This document shows positions 17,700 through 23,265 of a stretch of 23,265 nt of DNA, piece after piece; within the stretch, counting starts at the first letter, position 1; each line of letters starts with the position of its first letter. The notes under the pieces are model-generated. The model was not told the DNA's origin. It saw only the letters and a program-made list of their open reading frames with translations, and did not search any database. The DNA is from Chara braunii (lineage: Eukaryota > Streptophyta > Charophyceae > Charales > Characeae): the NCBI GenBank assembly GCA_003427395.1, contig BFEA01000316.1, forward strand, positions 1,511,564-1,534,828, in the 5' to 3' direction. Both the position numbers and the translations under genes were made by a program.

Positions 17700-18420
17700 T
17701 TTTATTAAAAGGATATATGGAAAATAAGAATGTGCTGTTGTGAGGGTTGAGGTCAGGAGAATACTACGATAGTAAGTACTATAGAGAAAGGAAGGAGGAA
17801 GTTGTCGTACGGATCACATAAAAAATGTTGCAAAAGAGAAAATGAGGAAGGAGAGTGCAAGCGCTACAATGAGCTTGAATCGACTATTAGCGCCAAACCT
17901 AATATGAGAACTTCGCAATGGAAAGAAGTGAGAATGAATGGTTGTACCGGAGAACGTTGTTCCTTTTGTACTATCTGATGTACCACTTTGGCCAGCGGGG
18001 ATGTTGGGCGGGGGTTTGGTATCATGTTGGAGGGCGTGGTGTCCCGACCCTCCGCTGCGTCCGGACGCCTGCTCACTTACTTCCGCTGCGTACCGAATGT
18101 CTTCTCACGAACCTGCGCTGTGTACTGTACGCCTGCTCATGAACTCATGTGGCCTTCCAGGTTAGCTTGGGTAGCACTCTACTACGGGACAGGTCCAGTC
18201 GACGCTCCCACGACAAAAGGTGGGGGTGCGTCGTTGGACTTTCCATTGGTCCACGTAGGCTCGGCGCCCTGCTGTATAGCAGAGTTTTACCGGTCTGTGG
18301 CCGTGATAACCAGCAGGCTCGGCGTGGGACGTGGAAGTAGAGGGACCGACACGGTCTTTTCTACTGCGCGTCGAGTTCCCTCAAGTCAAGTTATGGGACA
18401 AATGCGGTGGTTGCAAAGGT
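17700..18420. other. Final 3' internal stretch, no supported gene
   Basis: AT-rich to about 17940, then GC-rich. Three overlapping + frames (longest 17988-18434, 148 codons) coexist because stop codons are rare in GC-rich DNA. None has a recognisable motif. Short repeated words such as TACTTCCGCTGCGTAC and related forms occur near 18045-18140. Confidence 0.5.
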
Positions 18421-18422
18421 TC

Positions 18423-18461
18423 AAAAGAAAATGAGAGGGAAAGAAAATAAATGAAGCGAGG
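18423..18461 (+). promoter_or_regulatory. Polypurine tract
   Basis: A purine-rich run (AAAAGAAAATGAGAGGGAAA and on to GAAGCGAGG, four pyrimidines in 39 bases) is followed at once by TGTTGCG, a plausible LTR start with TG. It would prime plus-strand synthesis. The left LTR shows no clear match to 18462-18524, so the exact LTR start is open. Confidence 0.55.
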
Positions 18462-18958
18462 TGTTGCGTTTGTATCTCCGCCTGAATCCGGACCACTGCT
18501 TTAGAATCACCTGATCTGATGGGATTAACAGTCGTGGCGTTAGAAATTTCGCAGAAATGTTTTTTTTTATTATTCCCTTTTTTTTCAATTAATTCTTTCG
18601 AATTTTAGTCCCCGGCCTAGTCGTGTCACGATGAAGCGAACATTCAAGTTTTGAACGTCGCACTTTGTTTTATTGCAGGCACGACCTACTAATCGACGTG
18701 TAGTGGGACAACAAAAGTGAGTCAACCCTCAACCACTTCGGTAGGAGGCTAATCACCCCCTGTGGAGGGTCATAAGCCCCCTCCTTGCCATCAGACGCGG
18801 GTACCCGATAAAAACAGTCCGATGGCCTCCTTTTATGGGAGGAAAGTGTGTGTCGAGACTGTCGGTATCCCATCATGGGACCATTGCGCGCTGGATTCTA
18901 GTTTTATCGTGCCAGCCTGAAAAGGGTTGCTGAAACTAATTGTGAATGGGCGCGCCCG

Positions 18959-19077
18959 CTCAGTGACCTCTGAGATCTAGTCTTAATTGACTTTTCAAAA
19001 TAATATGGCGAGATATCATTATTTATATTCAGTTTATTTAAAATGAGGATCTTGAAAATATTCCCATGGTTCCCGTT
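18959..19077 (+). promoter_or_regulatory. Highly conserved LTR patch, right copy
   Basis: Counterpart of 687-805, with three differences in 119 bases. It lies about 30 bases upstream of the TATA box at 19108. Confidence 0.5.
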
Positions 19078-19107
19078 CGGTGCACGATAACCACAAAGCT
19101 TCAAATT

Positions 19108-19118
19108 CTATAAAATAG
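19108..19118 (+). promoter_or_regulatory. TATA box of right LTR
   Basis: CTATAAAATAG is identical to 835-845. Flanking bases (CTTCAAATT before, AAGTGGGGGAGG shortly after) are also kept in both copies. Confidence 0.6.
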
Positions 19119-19297
19119 GAAGTGGGGGAGGTTGTTGAGCATCTCAACAATCGGTTGGTGGGTGTCAGTATGGTCTCGCGATACTGCTGCACCCTTGCGG
19201 AGGGACCCAACTGTTCAATGTTTAGTTCGCGTTATAATTTTCTGAGAGTGGGTAATAACCATCAAGTTTCAAATTTAGTTGCAGAAGAGGGGTAGTT

Positions 19298-19747
19298 GTG
19301 GCTCACCGAGATGGATTACACGGCTACAAGATGAAGTACCTGCGGATAAACGAGGAAGGGCCTACGGTGACGACCATCCTAGATTATAGCCACTGTAACC
19401 TGAAAGCGAGACTGAAGGTAAAGTGCAAGGGGCTAAAGAAGAGGAAATGCGGCCGGATCCGGGACTACAAGCGGCCATCACGGAGGCCAAGAACAGGGCT
19501 AAGAGAAGATATGGGAGGGACGGTGTCACAAAGGAAGTGAAGGTGATTGTTTCATACCTGGAAGTTGAGACTTCTACCGGGACGACAGAGTGTAAGGAGG
19601 AGCGTTTGGATTGCGACTCAGAGGTCGAGAGCGAGGCCAGCGACTTGGACGCAGAGACTCGGACTGGACTAGTGGCGGTGGGACCACCCGCCTGTCGAAG
19701 CCGTGGAAGACGACCTGGAGGCAAACTTGCGAAGACGGCGTGACTAA
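19298..19747 (+). pseudogene. LTR reading frame A, right copy (broken)
   Basis: Counterpart of 1029-1495. It is open from GTG at 19298 (AHRDGLHGYKMKYLRINEEG, then ILDYSHCNLKARLKV). A one-base loss near 19420 compared with the left copy shifts the frame to KEEEMRPDPGLQAAI and TEAKNRAKRRYGRDGV, then SEVESEASDLDAETR. A second shift near 19660 is needed to regain the WRWDHP-type end. The two copies have different lesions, so their common ancestor was more open than either. The product is unknown and charged. The largest open frame of the window lies antisense to it (19362-19841) and is probably its shadow. Confidence 0.4.
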
Positions 19748-20044
19748 GGGCGCTCGTTAGATATAGAAGAAAGGGAAAGGGACGACTACGAGCGGGATCA
19801 AGAGAGAGAGACCAGGTTTTCCATGTGGTAATGGATGTCACTTACCAAAGGCTTTAGCCACGTGTCAGCGATCATCCGAAGTTCAATTTTGTCATGGTCA
19901 GAATGAACGCTCCCGCTCATTAGTTTTTGTTGTCATCATCATTGGTTTTCAAAGCGAGCAGACGTGAGAGACTTTGCACGTGTGCTCTCTGCAGTCTGTG
20001 TGTGATAGGCATAATGTCGTTCTAATCACTTCATGCTCGAGAGA

Positions 20045-20317
20045 ATGGGGGGAGACCAGCTCGAGGAGGCGGGAGAACTGAGACCCCTAGGCGGATATAG
20101 ACTGCGCGCGCTATCATCATCGAGGAAAAGGGGGAAGTCTGTGGGTGCCAAAGATGTCAGAGAGAGAGGGCTTGCTCACCTTGCTTGTTTGACGCCGCTC
20201 ACCCGAGGCATATGTCTTGTGCCAAATGTCGAGTCATATCTTACCCCTCCAATGATTGAGGGAATCCCACCCGCATGGGCCGAGCACCAGCGAAGGAGGG
20301 ACGCCGTTACGACATAA
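20045..20317 (+). pseudogene. LTR reading frame B, right copy (doubtful)
   Basis: From ATG at 20045 the frame reads MGGDQLEEAGELRPLGGYRL, then GLAHLACLTPLTRG and SYLTPPMIEG, and ends at TAA 20315-20317. The left copy (1821-2222) has the same residues with one TGA. No recognised motif. The match may reflect only DNA conservation. Confidence 0.25.
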
Positions 20318-20431
20318 TTCCAGAGCGAGTAGAGGAGAGAGACTTGCGCACTCTGTACGGTTGATGTCATAAGTTTTCAGGGGAGAATAGCAATGAGCTT
20401 TGTCCCTACCATAGAACAACGAGAGTGTTTT

Positions 20432-21473
20432 GTGTGGACTTTAATTACTAACGACAATACCCCGTTGCTGTGTCTGAGTGGAAGCTGCCACGAGCTGTAC
20501 CTTGAGTTAGTAATCTATGCCCTGAGCAAAGGTGAGGTTTGTGCTTAAAGTGTCGATGTTGACCCCGACCCCGAGCTGCATCAAGTCATGTTTGAACATA
20601 TCCGAAACTCGGAAACGTGACTCTCGGTATGGGCTCGGTTTGTGATTGGATTAGTCTTGGTAAACAAGGCTCAACTCTAAGTCGTAAAATGACATAATGA
20701 ACCGAGGCAGGTCCTGCACCAAGACTTTGCCATCCAAATGAAAGGATTATAACCAGAGTATTACTCTCAGTGCCCTGCACTATGGGTGGTGCACGCTGAT
20801 CAAGGCTACTCGATGCATCGACAGGTGTCGTGCACGAGATCTTTGAGAATATCTTCCCGAGTAATATCGCAGTGAGATCTACCCAGATAGGTGTCTATGG
20901 CTTCAAGTGGACTGCACAAATTGTACACGAACAATCATACTGACCGAGACTTCTGATTAAGTAGAGACTGTCTGAGACATCCCTTTAGTTAAGCAGACCT
21001 TCATACTCAACCACTCATTGTGCGTCATTTCGGGGTAAGATCCGTGTTCTACCTGCCGTATTCCGAAGAAGGATAATAGTATGACTCTGCTTCACACAAA
21101 TCACTACTCAACGCTATGAACAACGAAGTAACTTATTAGCGTTTATGGCAATACACACATTGAGTCGGAGATTAGCACAACCTCATGCTAAGTATGTGGG
21201 TGGATGTAGTGCCTTGCAGAACCCTCGCGTGGTATATGATCAAGAGCATCGCTCAACACCATTTGTGCATGTTGGCTTTATAGTGTTCTCCGTCATTAGT
21301 TATAATAAGTGAGTGAGCTGAATGGGCCTTCTCTAAACACCAATACTACGCGTGGTGCTCGAGAGAGAACTATCTTTCGTGAGTAATATCATCTCTTTTG
21401 TGTATGAGGATGAGTCTTATGTATAGTGAGGATATTCTCGTCATGCCCCTTACTCTTTGTAGGAATAAAGCGG
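20432..21473. other. Right LTR stretch without convincing genes
   Basis: Counterpart of 4086-5107. It has about 30 extra bases near 20665-20698. No shared open frame and no structured RNA that I can support. Confidence 0.6.
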
Positions 21474-22608
21474 AGGGATGGAAGGACCAAGCAGTTGATA
21501 ACACTTGTATTGTACGTGAAATCGATGATGGGGAGGACACTTGGATTGGTGAGAAGTCGTAAGTTTATCGAGTATGTGATTTACTTTCATGAATCAGACA
21601 AGAAAGTGCATTGTCCCTACTCATTTCTAGAAACTATTGAGCAAGCCAGGGCGATGGTCAGGTGAGTGTGAAAGTGTTTGGACTCTTTTCTCAGAGACCT
21701 TTTCATGTACCAGTCAACAATTGTCACCCAATAATTTGCAGTTTTCCTCAGTGCCCTACTACCAAACGATCAATATTCAATGACTTGTTAGTCCAACAAC
21801 ATTTAGCCATCAAAGGAGTTGTCAGAAACTTCAGTCAAGATCGATCTTTCATTTCAGTCATTCTCATTTGCCCCAAAGATCAATATTAATTAGGCAGTGC
21901 TCTCATAAAAAGCCACTGAAATTAGTTTCGACATCCACCTTTGCACATGAGTACAATTCAATTATTCTCGGTCAGCGAATTGGTACTGGCCAGTCTCAAC
22001 AAGATAGCTCTCAAGGATGTTGTTCAACATCAGTATGTTAGTGCAACTGGTTTCAAGCAAAGGAGATCTGTCAATTTTCGTTGTCCTCACCAGGTTTTCT
22101 GGAGGTACCATTCACGACCTGAGGCTCTATGTGAAGAAAGGCAAAGAGACTCACAAACACTTCGATTCAGTCTGGACCTCAGTAGCCAAATATCTAGAGG
22201 AGAGAGAGAGAGCGGGAATTTGACGAGGTTGGGACAAAGTTGATCCGAAGTTTTGGACCCAAGCTATACACTGACTACCCTAGACCTCCTGGTCCCTTTC
22301 TCCTCACAGACAACTCTTGCTGGGGTGATTTGGTGGATCTGGCCAATAGGTATATATCCCCTGCAGAGATCGACAACGAGGCCGTGACCGAACCGTCGGA
22401 GTTGCGGCACCTCAGGCGAGGGATTTTCTCCCAGCCATGTCTTCCTACACTGTGGGAGGAATTTTGTGCTATGGTTAACTTTCGTGTCATGGGTCTTGAA
22501 TGGAAGTGTTCAGAACATGCAACCTTTAGGTGGCTTTATATCTCGAGGCCACAATCTCAAGAGGTACATAGACATGGCTCGAAGCACAAGAGACGCACTG
22601 TCAAATGA
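21474..22608 (+). pseudogene. LTR reading frame C, right copy (broken, unknown protein)
   Basis: Counterpart of 5108-6216 and the better-preserved copy. Open pieces are 21426-21665 (ending FHESDKKVHCPYSFLETIEQ), 21662-21889 (VSVKVFGLFSQRPFHVPVNN, then GVVRNFSQDRSF), 21941-22243 with 22017-22223 overlapping in another frame (QYVSATGFKQ, then VVLTRFSGGTIHDL and KKGKETHKHFDSVW), and 22240-22608 (FLLTDNSCWGDLVDLANRYI, TEPSELRHLRRGIFSQ, LPTLWEEFCAMV, HRHGSKHKRR). Three tryptophans here are stops in the left copy. It is not recognised as gag, pol or a known envelope. Its basic C-terminus could be a nuclear signal. Roughly 370 codons in the ancestor. Confidence 0.5.
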
Positions 22609-22909
22609 GAGATTGAGGATGAGACCTTAGAGGGATGAGTAAGGACTCCTGACAAGTGTTGGCCATGCCAATTCATCTGTACGTTCTGAAATTATTATGA
22701 GTTCTTACTTTTCCCTCACTCATCTTGCCTGTGCCTTGAGTCAATCTGTCCTGTTTCTTTTGCACCGACTTTGCTTGATGATTATGTTTCCTGATGATCT
22801 TGTCACATTTCTCAAAATTAGTAAATTGGCAGAGTTGATACAATGATACATGCATGACACACCAAAATTCATAACTATCATTTGTATGATCTTTGCTTTT
22901 CTGAATCAA

Positions 22910-22915
22910 AATAAA
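22910..22915 (+). terminator. Polyadenylation signal of right LTR
   Basis: AATAAA within TGAATCAAAATAAAAGAT, conserved with 6511-6516. In the right LTR this would end the genomic transcript about 170 bases before the LTR end. Confidence 0.5.
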
Positions 22916-23102
22916 AGATCCCTAAGGCCGGGGACTGACGAAGACCGCAATTGAAGGGTCTCGCTCGAAGCCGGACGCACACAACAGGAAGGGATTTACT
23001 TTATTTAATTCATTTGTGTATTGCAATCGAGCTAAAAATACTAAGTGACAGCCTGTTGGCTTTCTGGTCTCCTGAAGAGGCCGGACTAGAACACGTGCGA
23101 CA

Positions 23103-23175
23103 ATGGGCACAATAGCATTTGCCCAATCAACGAACCACGCGCTCCATAGCGTGCAAGAGAGTGTGGGTGTATGCG

Positions 23176-23177
<2 letters not shown>
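23103..23177. other. Right flank beyond the LTR
   Basis: About 75 bases of apparently host sequence. Small inverted repeats are TGGGCA (23104-23109) with TGCCCA (23120-23125), and CACGC with GCGTG near 23136-23155. No gene is visible. Confidence 0.5.

Positions 23178-23265
<88 letters not shown>
23178..23265. repeat. (GA)44 microsatellite at contig end
   Basis: Uninterrupted GA dinucleotides run to the last base. This is the complementary type of the (CT)n at the window start, so the two ends form an inverted pair of microsatellites. Confidence 0.97.

Larger units (their letters stand above)
236..23102 (+). mobile_element. Giant degenerate Ty3/gypsy-type LTR retrotransposon
   Basis: Two long direct repeats flank an internal region carrying gag, protease, RT and integrase remnants in that order on the + strand. 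A tRNA-Asp-type primer-binding site lies 3 bases after the left repeat and a purine tract lies before the right one. These features together identify an LTR retrotransposon about 22.9 kb long. The order protease-RT-integrase and the CCHC/DTG/YIDD/HHCC motifs fit the Ty3/gypsy superfamily. Many stops and frameshifts and about 10-12% LTR divergence (estimated by eye) show it is old and non-autonomous today. The sequence AATGG occurs at 231-235 and at 23102-23106 and could be the 5-base target duplication. The left LTR's 5' edge is uncertain, so this is only a candidate. Confidence 0.88.
18462..23102 (+). repeat. Right (3') long terminal repeat, about 4.6 kb
   Basis: Homology with the left LTR is clear from TTAACAGTCGTGGCG (18525) to TGCGACA (23102). 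The TG at 18462, just after the polypurine tract, and the CA at 23101-23102 would give standard TG...CA ends. It lacks the 1,878 bases found at 2208-4085, the T-rich insertion at 1684-1716 and one 31-base repeat of the left copy. Confidence 0.85.

Noticed and set aside
17918-18434. Three overlapping + strand ORFs of 74-148 codons
   Set aside because: GC-rich stretch with few stops in every frame, no motif, and position directly before the polypurine tract.
19362-19841. 159-codon minus-strand ORF, the longest in the window
   Set aside because: It lies antisense to frame A, is rich in Ser/Leu/Pro from the complement of GA-rich DNA, and has no matching open frame in the left LTR.

Overview
The window is a eukaryotic nuclear contig made almost entirely of one very large, old and broken Ty3/gypsy-type LTR retrotransposon of about 23 kb. 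The evidence is a + strand order of gag (CCHC zinc knuckle), aspartic protease (DTG), reverse transcriptase (YIDD) and integrase (HHCC finger, C-terminal GPY/F-like module). All of these carry frameshifts and all three kinds of stop codon. No bacterial-type operon, ribosome binding site, rRNA or tRNA gene was seen. The host is not identifiable. A primer-binding site that matches 16 of 18 bases of the tRNA-Asp complement used by many streptophyte Ty3 elements points towards a plant or alga, but this is inference.

Layout: 1-235 is a (CT)14 run, a pyrimidine-rich stretch and a GC-rich flank. About 236-6704 is a giant left LTR and 18462/18525-23102 is the right LTR. By eye they are roughly 88-90% identical, and a 119-base patch just upstream of the TATA box has only 3 differences. 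Each LTR has a TATA box near its 5' end, an AATAAA near its 3' end, and remnants of at least two reading frames (here called A and C, plus a weaker B) that are recognisable in both copies although disabled. The left LTR has 1,878 bases (2208-4085) that the right lacks.

The internal part begins with the primer-binding site at 6708, then about 2.5 kb of decayed pre-gag sequence, gag (about 9285-10189), protease (about 10720-11760), RT (about 12243-13260) and integrase (about 13580-14768). It continues with about 3.7 kb of mostly non-coding, tandem-repeat-rich DNA holding a possible antisense reading frame, and ends at a polypurine tract (18423-18461) next to the right LTR. The plan (giant LTRs, extra sequence before gag, long repeat-rich 3' region, antisense ORF) recalls the Ogre/Tat elements of plants, but the RT sequence looks like a different lineage.

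The protease region must be read with care. At 11099-11136 there are two head-to-head Tn5 mosaic ends, the junction adapter of a Nextera mate-pair library. It lies inside a fold-back (about 10999-11725) that contains three tandem copies of a 135-base protease segment. The adapter is certainly an assembly artefact, and the fold-back around it probably is too.

Nothing here is a working gene. In an intact ancestor, gag would form the particle, protease would mature the polyprotein, RT would copy RNA primed by tRNA-Asp, and integrase would insert the DNA. The most novel content is the set of unrecognised reading frames inside the LTRs.
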